From Mactra quadrangularis (lineage: Eukaryota; Mollusca; Bivalvia; Venerida; Mactridae): 64,000 nt of DNA. A program made the position numbers and the translations under genes. The stretch's first letter is position 1. Every line of letters starts with the position of its first letter. The notes under the pieces were generated by a model. The model made no database searches. It had not been told where the DNA came from and saw only the letters and a list, made by a program, of their open reading frames with translations. This document shows positions 1-33,200 of this stretch, piece by piece. Location: NCBI GenBank assembly GCA_025267735.1, contig CM046299.1, positions 14,096,232-14,160,231 of the forward strand. Reading direction: 5' to 3'.

Positions 1-20505
<20,505 letters not shown>

Positions 20506-20921
20506 CCAAAAAATGTATACTTTACACGCTATGAATATGAAACTATGATACCGTACGCAGGCAGGCGGGGTATACTTTCGTGGAGTTTGGTCATGAAATA
20601 ATTTTCTACGGCTATTCTTCCTCACCACTGATTCTAAATCACGTATAGCAGTTGTCAGTCTTTGAAGGAAGTATACGTTTAGTAACTTGTTACCAGCTAG
20701 ATACAGAGATTTAGCCTTTCCAGTGATGTTGAGTAGGTTGACTGTCCGCCGTAATGTTTGTTGCCGCGCAAATCTCTAGAGTTAGTAGCGGTTGTAAAAA
20801 ACTATGGCATGTTGTTTTTTATATACTTCAGATATTACAAAATGGCTTATTTTCGAATTTGATTTTGTGTAAAAAATAGGTGACAAAATATTCTATATGT
20901 ACACCCTTTCGACTTATGCTA

Positions 20922-21262
20922 CAGTCCCATAAACATAAAAATTGTCTTGAGTGTACCGTACGGGCGCCGCACGATCAAGCTCCGCAAGGATCCGTACGAA
21001 CTCTTGCGTACCCGTACGGACTGTTACATTTTTATCAGGGTCCGTGAGATGAGCCCAGGATACACGCATCTGTTTCAAAGTCAAATCGTGAACAAAATCG
21101 TGGCCGAGCATGGATTAAACTTGCATATATTCCAGCTATGGTTCCGTACGGGTATGTTGTTTTGTGCCGTGTGCGTACCTTCATATTAATATGCAAGGCT
21201 TCCTACGGCCTATGGCTGTCTGCACGTTTGGGTCCACAACAAGCAACGATTTTATGGGACTG
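20922..21262. mobile_element. MITE with CAGTCCCATAAA ends upstream of AGMO exon 1, copy A
   Basis: Perfect 12-bp terminal inverted repeats CAGTCCCATAAA / TTTATGGGACTG. The interior is unusually GC-rich for this window, with repeated CCGTACGG palindromes. I see no clear target duplication. It lies about 400 bp upstream of AGMO exon 1 in both copies, so it could contribute to the promoter region; that is speculation. Confidence 0.7.
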
Positions 21263-21968
21263 AGGCATTAGGTTTCAACATTTTATGAGGAAACCCCCCT
21301 TAACTTTTCAAACTCGCAAAGCTACGCCTCTTGTCGTTGTGTTGCATAAGCATATTTAATCTTTGATTTGCTTAATTAATTATGATGATCTGAATTAATA
21401 TTATTATTATGTTTCCCCACGGTTCAATCTTCATCTGGAACGGTTATTCCCCCTTTGTTTGAGGATTAATTAAATGTACTCTTCAAACATCCCGCAGTGG
21501 TTATTTCCCTTTGATTGAAAAACGGAAACGAGAGTGTTTATTGTTTAGCTGAATTCCGTCATTTGGCTAACTGTCCTCAGTGGTTACTTTCTTCAATTGA
21601 ACACAGAAGTAAAATTTGACGTTAACAGAGTTAGGAGTTTGGTCGTTAAAGCCCCATTATCAAATGTATTACTATTTTGGACTGTATATAGACATTTATC
21701 TATTTCAAACACCTCTAATGAACAAGATTTCTTTTAATTAAATGCAACTATTTCTTGTATATGTTTATGTTATTTATTGCATTTCATTGTGAAATTAGAT
21801 CGAGACTGAAAGTAGAATTTAGCTATCAATATTTGAAACACTAGTTTTGATCGCAGTATGTTTTAGATGAAGCCTTGTTATAGAAATAACTGCTTCAAAT
21901 TATATAATTAATTTACCTATTATATAACTATTTTGGATCAGATATATTGAACATTTAAATAGCATATA

Positions 21969-23247
21969 TATGGAAAGCCTTGACTGTCTTATATGTACAT
22001 TAACGAACGTTGTTGAGTTGAAATAGCATTATATTAAGTAGTTTGTTCATTATATTGAGTGCTTTCTTTATTATATTCGGTGGCTTGATCATTATGTTGA
22101 GTACATTCTACATTATACTCGGTGGTTTGATCATTATATAAAGTGCATTCTTCATTATACTCGGTGGTTTGGTCATTATATAAGGTGGATTTTTCATTAT
22201 ACTGGGTGGTTTCGTCATTATACTGAGTGCTTTCTTCATTATACTCCGTGGTTTGATCATTATATAAAGTGCATTCTTCATTATACTCGGTGGTTTGGTC
22301 ATTATATAAGGTGGATATTTCATTATACTGGGTAGTTTTGTCATTATACTGAGTGCTTTCTTCATTATACTCGGTGGTTTGATCATTATATAAAGTGAAT
22401 TCTTCATTATACTCGGTGGTTTGATCATTATATAAAGTGCATTCTTCATTATAATCGGTGGTTTCGTCATTATATAAAGTGCATTCTTCATTTTACTCAG
22501 TGGTTTGGACATTATATAAGGTGGATTTTTCATTATACTGGGTGGTTTTGTCATTATACTGAGTGCTTTCTTCATTATACTCGGTGGTTTGATCATTATA
22601 TTAAGTGCTTTCTTCATTATACTCGGTTGTTTGGTCATTATATAAAGTGCATTCTTCATTTTACTCAGTGGTTTGATTATTGTATTGAGTGCTTTCTTCA
22701 ATATACTGAGTGCATTCTTCATTATATTCGGTGGTTTGGTCAATATATAAGGTGGATTTTTCATTATACTGGGTGGTTTCGTCATTATACTGAGTGCTTT
22801 TTTCATTATACTCAGTGGTTTGATCATTATATAAAGTGCATTGCACTTTATATATGCTCAAACCACCGAGTATAATGAAGAATGCACTTCATATAATGAT
22901 CAAACCACCGAGTATAATGAAGAATGTACTTTACATAATGATCAAACCACCGAGTATAATGAAAACACTCAATGTAATAATTCAACCACCGAGTATAATG
23001 AAGAATGCACCTTGTATAATGATCAAACCACTTCATATATTGAAGAATGCACTCAATATAATGATCAAATCACCGGGTATAATGATCAAACCACTTTATA
23101 TATTGAAAGAAGCACTTCATATAATGAACAAACCACCGAGTATAATGAAGAGAGCACTCAATATAATGAACAAACTACTTTATATAATGTTATTTTAACA
23201 TAAAAACGTTTGTGAATGTGCGTATTAGACAGTCAAGGCTTTCCATA
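21969..23247. mobile_element. Foldback element FB1 (TIR TATGGAAAGC, TSD CATATA), copy A only
   Basis: 1279 bp between 6-bp target duplications CATATA (21963-21968 and 23248-23253). The empty site is at 48203-48208 in copy B. The ends are inverted, TATGGAAAGCCTTGACTGTC and its complement. The interior is a long imperfect palindrome centred near 22841. Its arms are made of 21-bp units starting ATTATA, alternating CTCGGTGGTTTGATC and TAAAGTGCATTCTTC types: about 36 units in the left arm and about 15 in the right. No transposase is encoded. Long open frames here exist only because 21 is divisible by 3. Confidence 0.92.
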
Positions 23248-23478
23248 CATATAAATGAATATAGTGTGCTTTTATAGAAGTACCCCACTTTTTTAGAAAT
23301 AGACACTTTGTCAAACTCAAATTTAGAAAGCAGAATGGTTTGAACAGTTTATTTTGTCTAAGAATGCTTCATGTTAGCAAAACAATTTTCAAGTCTATAA
23401 TTGATGAATATATCTTCATAAAAGTGCTTTAAGCTGAGTGTTAACATTTCAGTTAACTCCAAGCAGCAGTTACTTTTC

Positions 23479-23530
23479 AGTTCGAATCCCACCCGGGGAG
23501 GTTATACCCTTCCATGAAAATTTGACCATT
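23479..23530 (+). mobile_element. SINE fragment starting at the B box, at the copy A/B junction
   Basis: TTCGAATCCCACCCGGGGAG, then GGTTATACCCTTCCATGAAA, match the SINE from the B box onward. The 5' half is absent. It lies exactly where copy A homology with copy B ends. Confidence 0.7.
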
Positions 23531-26519
23531 TTGTAGGACATCCTCCTTAAAATTCCAAGAACCTGGGTTTACAGGAATGGAATATTTATATTGTACATTG
23601 TCTTAAGCAAAAGAAAATCTGACATTTCTCCCCCTACCTAGGTGTCAATGCATACTTATATGATCATTGGATTGAAAGCGATTTTGATACATCAAAAATA
23701 ATATAATTTGGTTCCCATACAACCCCTAACTTTCAAATTCGGAGAAAGTTCGGGTGTTCCATGGCTAGCATGGTCAAGAAAATATTTCTGACCGTTGAAA
23801 AAAAATATTGGTATTTCTACAGAAAGAATAACAAAGTGTCTAACAGACTCATAAATCTTCTGTCAACCTCTCAGAATTATAGATAATTCATTGTTAAATT
23901 TATAGGTTTAGTGTTGGGAAAGGTCTTCAACTCTATCCTAGAAAACATCTGTATTCAATCATAGACCCCTAGTCACTACACGTTTATCACATATAACTAA
24001 TGGTACCGTATGTTTTATCCATTTCTCAATACCTGAAGACAATTTCATGGGACCAATAGGTATGGTAGAGCAAATTGTATCGGTTAAAAGTTGGCTTAGA
24101 CAGCTGCGCCGAAAAAGTTAAAGTGAGGTTTTAAGTCTTGCTTCCGTATTCATGCAAACATATTTAGTCCCATTAACAGTTGTGCACGATAACCCTTGAT
24201 CATTGAAATCCCCTTCAGACAGGTGACCCATCACAGTACCAATTTACACCTGACGTGGCGTGAAACAACTGTAGGTAAATTTCTTGCTAAAGAAACTTTG
24301 AAGTGCCCCTAGTGGGGTTCGGAGCTCGATCCTACCACTGGACCACTGCTTCTACAAAAGAGTGGTCTTAATATCGGGACCCTTTTCTTCTCAAGGTAAT
24401 GACTTGTGACTTTAAAATCGAATGAACTTGCAATAGCCATATAGTCTTTATAACTATAGGCCTATAGCAAAATCTTGACTGTTGACTGTTGTATAAAGTG
24501 TTGAAGTCTTATCCATGTATACGTTAGTTGTATGAAAAATCTACATTATAACAATGTTTACTGACCTATATATGTCTAGATATGATAACTGTTCCTCTAC
24601 TTTAATATTTGTACTTTTATCTTTGTTACCGACGAGACAAGGATATAACCTCAAGCTTCATAAGTATATAGAACTCTATATAGTGCCCTCATAAAGTCCT
24701 ATATTATAAAATGTTACTTTATTTTCAATGTGTAAAAACTTTATAATTTACTGCTCCGTGGAAAGGCTTGTTTGAATAACTGAGATTTGACTTACAGTTC
24801 ATGATAAGAAAGTACATATTGATTTATGTTTTTAATATATTATGCTAAATTAAAATACTTGCGTAGATCTTAGGGACTATATTGCAATGCGTATTGCCTT
24901 TTTTGCATAGACATGCAAAGCAGGAATTAATACACAAAACCCTATGATGCCAGCGTGGCATCTTCCGGATTCATAAACTAAACGCAAGTGTATAATTGCA
25001 ATGAATGCATGAAACTTATCTAATACGCCCCAGTAGACGACTCTGCTCATTTTAGTTGATATACCCGACAAATTAAGCTTTTGTCCGCCATTTTGTCCGC
25101 CATTTTGAATTCTAAGAATAAACGAAGGGTACCAAAATTGCATCAAATAAAATTACAGATATTGTTAGACTAGTTTTAGCTCTTTAAATGATCAGACTGT
25201 GATAAAGATGGATTTATTATACACTAATCAGCTATCATCCGCCATTTTGGCCGCCATCTTGGATTTTAGGAGTTGCCCAAGAGTGCCGAAGATGTATCAT
25301 CCAGTTCCGTGAACTGCAGTGTCTTACAGCTTCAAGAAAATGCAAAAACATATTCTACATCCTTCCGTGCACGGTTCTTTCGACTTTTTGTTGTTTATAT
25401 ACCGGACTAACATGCATCGTCTTAATTAACATTCTACACATACATGTATATAGATTTTTCAAGTTTTCTCTCGTATAAATGTTTGGATGATTTGTGTTAA
25501 ATTATAAGTTTCTCTTTTGTGGTTGGGTTTACAATTTCATATACATGTACAGTATTTTTGCATAATTATATATTGTAAGGTTCACTGAGCTAACGATCGA
25601 TACTCACTGTGGTCATCCATTCAACCACGGACTCTACAGTCCGCTCCTTTACTATGAATTGTGTCCAACGTACATTAATTCTACGTTCCGACTGCGTATT
25701 GAGAATCTTAGAGGATATTAATGGGTACCCTAAACTGTGTGATATAGTTTCTTGTCTGTTTAAAAGATTAGCAACAGCCATTAAGCATATTTAAGCTAGC
25801 TTAAAATGTCTTTTTTTTCAGCGGTAATCGCCATAAATGTTACCTATTTGCCAATAAATGTTTCGTTCTGTGCTAGCAGTGCTTTGATTTTATAACAAAA
25901 AACGTCTGCAATCCAATCTTCGTCGACCACTGACTGTATCCTTGCTTTTAGAAACTTAAAACTAGACGCAAACATTTCATAAGTGTAAGGACACGATATT
26001 TAAACCACTCGCCCACGTAGGTTGGTTTTAAGATGGCACAAGCTGAGGGAATTATTCAATATGTACATTTACACGTATATGGATTTTTACGGTAATTAAA
26101 CCATTGTAAGTTTCTTGTTTTACGAAAATAATGTTGTAAATTAAAATGTTATTTGAGAATTTCTGTTGCTGTAAAATGTCATGGTTGGCAAGGCGTCTTT
26201 AAATAAATTCTAGGAAAGGATCATAAAATAAAGTACAATGTAACTGGCATTTGAAAACTGATAAATTTCACACCTTTGCATTTTTAGTATAAATTAACTT
26301 TTATTCATCCAGCATTTTGAGACACTGAATTCATAGATAAAATAGGCTTTAATTACAGTAATTATAATCAATCCATCCCTTAAAGACTACAATATATATA
26401 GTCAGATGGTTTTCAATTACAAATTATAAGGTAAACAAAAATATTTATCGCCGATTTATCTTTACAGACATATAATAAAATGACATCGAATATCACATAA
26501 AGTAACTACAAATGTACTA
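23531..26519. other. No gene recognised; start of copy B
   Basis: AT-rich sequence containing a possible tRNA-like SINE head (24300-24353) and CCGCCATTTTG repeats around 25085-25260. No exon with credible splice sites or family similarity was found. Short frames at 24877-25146 and 25590-25794 look random. Confidence 0.5.
24300..24353 (-). mobile_element. Possible tRNA-like SINE head
   Basis: The minus strand reads GTGGTCCAGTGGTAGGATCG, A-box-like, followed about 20 bp on by a weak B-box-like segment (CTCCGAACCCC). Too degraded to place firmly. Confidence 0.3.
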
Positions 26520-26686
26520 CAGTAAAGTTCCGCTATAAAGACCACCTTGGTTATTACAAAATCATGTGATGTTTTATAATTTTTAAGTCCCAAATAATAA
26601 ATCTAAGAAGAAAAATGTCCCTATAATAAGACCGTTTCGCTAATAAGACCACTAATTTTGATGGTCTTATTAGCGGAACTTTACTG
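26520..26686. mobile_element. Tc1/mariner-type MITE with TA target duplication
   Basis: 167 bp. CAGTAAAGTTCCGCTATAAA at the left, and the inverse of CAGTAAAGTTCCGCTAATAA at the right. It is flanked by TA on both sides. The terminal repeat is about 27 bp. No coding capacity. Confidence 0.88.
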
Positions 26687-26859
26687 TACTTTTCTTTCCC
26701 TGAACAATTCCTATTGATCTAGTGAGGTTTTATCTGTAGCTCTTAGTCCTCCGCACTAAATTGAGTCCAGCGGTAAACTAGGTCGAATAATTGGTGCAGG
26801 TATTTCAGATTATGCAATTACGACTCACATGCTATTGTGGCCATTGTCTGTCAATGCAT

Positions 26860-27011
26860 TTTTAAGTAGCATGAAGCAATTTTTCTCGGGGGCTTTTGTT
26901 ATCAATATGTTACATTATTCTGCAGAAAGTGTATAATGTGGTAGTGGTTAGAAAGTTTGGACCCCCTAGAAAAAGTTCGCCCCCCCAGAAAAAATCCTGG
27001 ATCCGCCCCTG
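26860..27011. mobile_element. Truncated CATAGGCGGAT-family MITE
   Basis: Only the right part remains: TTTTTAAGTAGCATGAAGCA through AATCCTGGATCCGCCCCTG. Confidence 0.7.
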
Positions 27012-27243
27012 CAATGAAATGTAACAGTTATTTTATGCGTTATATGAATGCTTGGTATGTTTACTGCGGCAAAAAAATGGTGAAAAAAATGGACTCAGTT
27101 CAATAGGGACATTTTACCGCAAATCATCGACACTAATAGCGACACACAAACAAAATTACAAAAAACACAATGTACTTATCAAGCGAATTTTTATTTCAAC
27201 ATGTCGGCGTTTAAGAAACAATTTCTGTTTTAAAAAGGCAAAA

Positions 27244-30200
27244 TCAGTTCAAGTCATTTTTTTTCTGAAGTAGTTTATACCGATCATAAAAGAAATATAT
27301 CGTCCAAAATACAAGAGAAACTTGCACACATTGTAGGTATAAACTAGCTTTAGTTGTATGCTGATAGTTGATACCTTCTGAGCCTGCCCAACCGGACAAT
27401 ATAATATCTAGGAGAACGAAGATCACACACCTTGATGCCTCTAGAGCGTAACACCATTTACTGAAATAAGAAAAAGTTTTGATTCGAGGTTATACGCTAC
27501 TATATCAAGCTTTTCGAGTTTTTGAACAGTGCCTGTCAGGGTATCGAACAGAGTTCAAAATCAGTAGTTTTATCAATTTGCATTGACACTTATGAACAAA
27601 ACCGAGCAAGTCCGATTCAAAGTACTGCAAACTCTCATGCAGATTACTCGGGCAATATCGCTATAATCGCAGTCCGAGATAATGAGCACTCTCAGTGCGA
27701 TCATGTTTCTAAAAATAGAATGAAGCGTATTATAAATCTATTTTCAGCAGTTGGGCGTATTACATTCACAATTTATCATATGAAAAATGACAATCTTGTC
27801 ACAATTATACTTTTAATTACACTTCGGTTCTATTTTTTTAATTTATTTATTTATTGGAGTTAACGCCGTCTTAACACAATTTTAGGTCATTTTACGGCGT
27901 CCAGCGCACCTAACCTAGCTTTCCTGGACCATTGTCTATAACCAGTACTCACCTACCCTTCCACAAGGCCGGAAACTTCTCCATATTATCTAATCAATGG
28001 AGGAAAATCGACATTATTGTCAAATTTTCATGGAAGGATATAACCTCCCCGTGTGAGATTCGAACCCGCACCCCTCGGGCACGAGTATCCAAATCCCGGC
28101 GCGCTACCAATTGCGCTATCGACCCGGGTACACTTCGGTTCAATTGCTTATAAAATGACATGCAGGTGGCTAAGTTCTGCGACGTTCATTTCTTAAAAAA
28201 ACCGGTAGGAAATTGACGTTAGTTCCGTACGGAATGGTTGACAGAGAATCCGTAATGACAGTCATTTTGAATGCTGGCGTGGACTGACATAGCAACAGTA
28301 TCAAAGTGGGCGGAGCATGTAGGAACGGTGAATTGTTTCAACATTGGTAGATTAATGTGAACTATAGGGATAAGAAAAAATGTAAAAGACCCGAATTAAA
28401 ATCTTCCATTCAGCACTTTCAGTGCTTTGATTTAAAGACACTTATAACTATCAGCCTGTCTTTATACTGTCGACTATTTCTAAAAGTTTTGAGACACATA
28501 TTTCGAATCAATTGCACGATTACTTTGGTCGCTCAAAAATGCTTCGCACAAAACAATCAGGTTTTCGTAGAACTCATAATTGTCAATCAGCTTTGATTCG
28601 CTTAGTCGATGGCTGGACAAAACAAATGGACAATGGCAATTAATTAGGAACATTATTTCTTGACTTTAGCCAGGCCTTTGATCAAGTCAATCATAAAAAT
28701 TCTGTTACAAAAGATTAGTCAGTACCATTTCGCGAAAAAAACGATATCTTGATTCGAATCTTACCTTTCAAATAGAAAACAAATGGTTAAATCGGTAATT
28801 CAAGGTCATCTTTACAAAATATTATTGCAGGTGTTCCCCAGGGTTCAATTTTTGGCCCCTTGCTTTTTCTTATTTATATAAATTACTCACCGCAACACCG
28901 TCGATTTACTGAGACGGACATCTACGCGGATGACCCTACACTTTATACTTACGGCAAATCCATTGAGTAGATCGAACAATCTCTTCAAAATGATTTTAAC
29001 AGTGTACTTATAGGGTATAAAAAGAACGAAATGAAACTTAATCCTAAAAATACTACTACTATGCTATTAAGCACTGCTCATGATACAAAATGTCTAGAAT
29101 TTTTTTTTACTACAAAATGAACCTATTCAATGTGTTAAACAACAAAAAGTATTAGGTGTAAACATAGATAATAATTTGACATGTGTGGCTCATGTTTCTA
29201 TGACATACAATAAATTAAATTCTAAGATATTCCGTAGAATCAAACCGTTTTTGAATGTTGAAATGAGAAAAATGTTTTGTAATGCTTATATACAGCCAAT
29301 TCTAGACTATGGTTCTATACTATGGTCTAATTCTTCAAAGAAGGTTATCACTAAAGTAATCAATGGACAGAAAAGAGCAGCAAGAATGTTATTTGACAAA
29401 ACTTACGCATCTTCCTCTGGCCCTCTTTTTATCGAGCCGAACTGGCTCCCATTGTTACAGAGATGTCAATTTCATCTGGCAGTATTGATTTACAAAATTG
29501 ACGCCAATATGCAAAATCTTATGTGTCTATCTAAAATGATAACTATTCTCTACGTTCTATTAACAGTTCCATGCTTACTCGACCGTTTTGTAGATCATAT
29601 TACAGTAAAACAACAATTTAATACAAAATCTACATCTGTCTGGAATATTTTACCTCTTTATATAATAAATGCATCATCTCTTAATAACTTCCGCTCTTTG
29701 CTTAAAATATTTCTCTTCCAAAACAAATTCATTTTTTTCAAACATACTCCATTCCAGTATTGAAACTAACTGATGACATTCTCTTTATGTATTTGTTTTG
29801 ATTAATAACCCAAATTGCTGCTTGTTACTATTGTTGTTTTTTGTTTTTGTTTTGTTTTTGTTTTGTTTTTGTTTTTATCCACTGATATTTGTTGTCTATA
29901 TTGATCCTTTATATGTAAAATTATATTTATTTCTTAGATGACCTTCTGGGAGTTAAACCTTGCCCTTGATTTATTAAGTATTCATCTCAAAATAAAGATA
30001 TTATTAGTATTATTTCTAAAAGATAATCATAGTATAAACACATTTTACTGACCTTTGATCTAAAAGTCTACCAGCACAACTGACTGTGTAATATACTGAC
30101 ACTACGTAACAAAAAATTGACATTAATGGTCCACCCTACAAGAAAAAAGATTTTTATATTAGCACCAAACGGCAGGGTATCTGTAGCGCCGCTTAAAACA

Positions 30201-33200
30201 CCACAACACTAACGCTAACTGTCCCAACGTAAACGCTATATGTCGCAACAAACAATAAACGTCACAATTACTCTGACGTTAAACGTTACAACGTTAACGC
30301 TAAATGTCGCAATATTGACGCTAAATGTTGCAAGATTGACGCTAAACATCCTATTTGGTAGCGGAGTTTTCTACCTTGACAACACACAATTATTACATGG
30401 AACAAAATGACTTCACAGCAACTACCATTAGACCCATAACAGCCATCCACATATCAATAGCGGCGTTGCGACGTTTAGCAGCACTACAGTATATCCAATC
30501 AAAATTTAACGATCATTTAGCAACACAATGTATACAGAGATATACGATTTGATTTGGTCGTGAGAATGTTAATTAATTTGTCCCCAATTCGACTGTATCA
30601 AAATGAAATTACTTCTGCCGAGCTTATTGATATACTGCTACAATGAAGGTGAAACACCGCCTCTTTATCTATTTGCTAAAGATTATGCAACACGTCTTTC
30701 CCTTGATCATCTGTTAACAAACCTCTATATCGTAATAAACCCAAACTTACTTGACTTTTTTTTTCAACAATTACTTCAATAACATCTAATACGTATATCA
30801 TTTACGTCTATGCGAACAAATTATTGTTCCTGTTGTGACAGGTGAGAAAAAAAATAGACAAGTTTGAGCAGCGTTTTTTTTATTTGCCGCTTCGAGGCTC
30901 AGTGGGGCTTATATGAAAATTTTACATCATGTCGATTTTGTTGCAGACTTTGTGGAAGATTAAGTGAGTACTAGTTGAAGATAAATGTCTTGGAAAGTTA
31001 GGTTAGGTGAACTGACTAGCTGAAATGATCATTATCTGTGCCATAGGCGGATCCAGCGGGGGGGAGGGTCAGGGGGGTTAGGATCCACCTAGAATTTGGA
31101 AAATGTACATGTTCAATAGTGTATTTCTAGCTTGTAAGTCCTTTTTAAGTAGTATGAAGCAATTTTTCTCGGTGCTTAACATAGATTTAGTGGTTATGTA
31201 GTTTTTTATTATCAATATGTTGCATTTTTTCTGCAAAATGTGTATAATGTGGTTGTGGTTCGATGTTCGGACCCCCCTCTAGAAAAGTTCGGTCCCCCTT
31301 GAAATAATCCTGGATCCGCCCCTGTCTGTGTTGACACGGCTTTAAACCTAGTCAAAAATATTAAATGTATTGTCGGATACACGATCTTTATTGTACCTTT
31401 ATTCCAGTACTAAGGCTGTGAGCCAGTCTTGATCCAAACACAAAATGTATAAACAAGTATATTTTTAGCCACATAGGTATTATAACGTCATATTTTATGA
31501 TGGGTTCCTCTACCTGTAAAAAATCAAGCAAATTTATAAAAAGTAAAAAAAGCATTTGGATTTTATAATAAGTTTTATGCTTATTCACGTTCATCGACTT
31601 CAAGTTTATTAGGTCTGGTCATCATGCTTCTAGTTTCTTTTTATCAGTATCCCTTGGTTGTATTTTACTCCGTTTAAAGGTACTAGTTCATAGATTTGGT
31701 TAAATTTTTCTATAATTTCAAAATACCGCCCAGTGTCTGTAATTGTGTCAAAAGAATAATTTTTTATTATCTTAAGACAAACTGACCTAAATGTTGCAAG
31801 ACATGTACACTAAAAGTAAAAAATAATGCACTAAAAGTGTCTATACCGTGACATACGGGGTAAATATTTACTACATGAAACACCATCGTTTGTAGTTATA
31901 TGTCAATTTGCACTAAAATTGTCATTATCAGATAACTGCTTTCCTGCTTCCAAAAATATTTCCATACAATTTTGATAGTTTAAAAAAGTTGATATTCATG
32001 TTGAAATCTGTGAATAAGTACCTTTAATGCAGCCGACATGTTGGCGCAATGGAATCATACGACCTCCTCTATAAAACATGAATCGGCTGTACTGCCCACC
32101 CACGTATATTTTTTTAATCGTAAGTTGTTTCAAACACGTATATATACAAACCTGTGGAATGTCATTGATATCACATGTCCTTGGTTTCCCAGGAGACCAT
32201 CCAGGACCATAAAATAACATTCTTAGTTTATTTATCATCCCATCTGTTGTAAAAACGTTGTTAATAAGATCCTTATACTGTTTATACTGAAATGAAAGTT
32301 TTTCAAGACCATAACTTTAACACGATAAGAATTAAAAAGTGTGAGGACATATTCTCTCGAGAAACTCAATCTAGGGCACACCAGACTGTGTTAGGGGAAT
32401 TAGCCATCGAAAAACGCCATCTAGAACAGGCCAGAAAGTGATAGGGCATTAGCCATCGAGAAACGCCATCTTAACCAGGCCAGAAAGTATTAGGGCATTT
32501 GCCATCGAGAAACGCCATCTTAACCAGGCCAGAAAGTATTAGGGCATTTGCCATCGAGAAACGCAATCTTAACCAGGCCAGAAAGTGTTAGGGCATTAGC
32601 CATCGAGAAACGCCATCTTAACCAGGCCAGAAAGTGCTAGGACATTTGCCATCGAGAAACGCCATCTTAACCAGGCCAGAAAGTGTTAGGGCATTTGCCA
32701 TCGAGAATCGTTGTGTAGCTCAAGCCATTATAAAGGGTTAGGAAAATCTCTTTCGAAAATGTCATTTAGGCTAACTATTCTAATGCATGTACGTTGATTA
32801 TTGAACAAATGTTGAGTATTTAAATCAGTAACCAACACCTCCAGCAAAACCAATATTATAATACAAATATTCACAATAACATAGAACGTATAATGTATAA
32901 TATATATAGTATAATTATGTGTATTTTTCACATTTTAATTCAAAATACATCTAGCCGTTGGACAAAAATTCTCGAACAGTAATATATGTTTTGTCTAAGG
33001 ACAATGCTCTACGGCTGTTAATGTAGAGCAAGCCTAGTAAAAACTTTGAAATAGATTCAATAATTATTGTTAATACACATGAGGTCGTATCTATGCTGCA
33101 ACGCATTAGACAATGTATTGTACCTGTACTGAAATAGGTTCAAACGTATTGATTTGATGAACCAATCCATAAGCCGTTGTTTCTGTCGATGACTCTTTGA

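Noticed and set aside
22108..22827. 239-aa open frame with IMKPPSIMKNALY-type repeats
   Set aside because: Product of the 21-bp repeat in foldback FB1; similar open frames exist in other frames and on the other strand.
28055..28119. Possible tRNA gene on the minus strand
   Set aside because: A and B boxes are present, but target duplications and an A-rich tail show it is a SINE head.
27932..28153. 73-aa open frame
   Set aside because: It lies inside the SINE and reads its tRNA-like head antisense.
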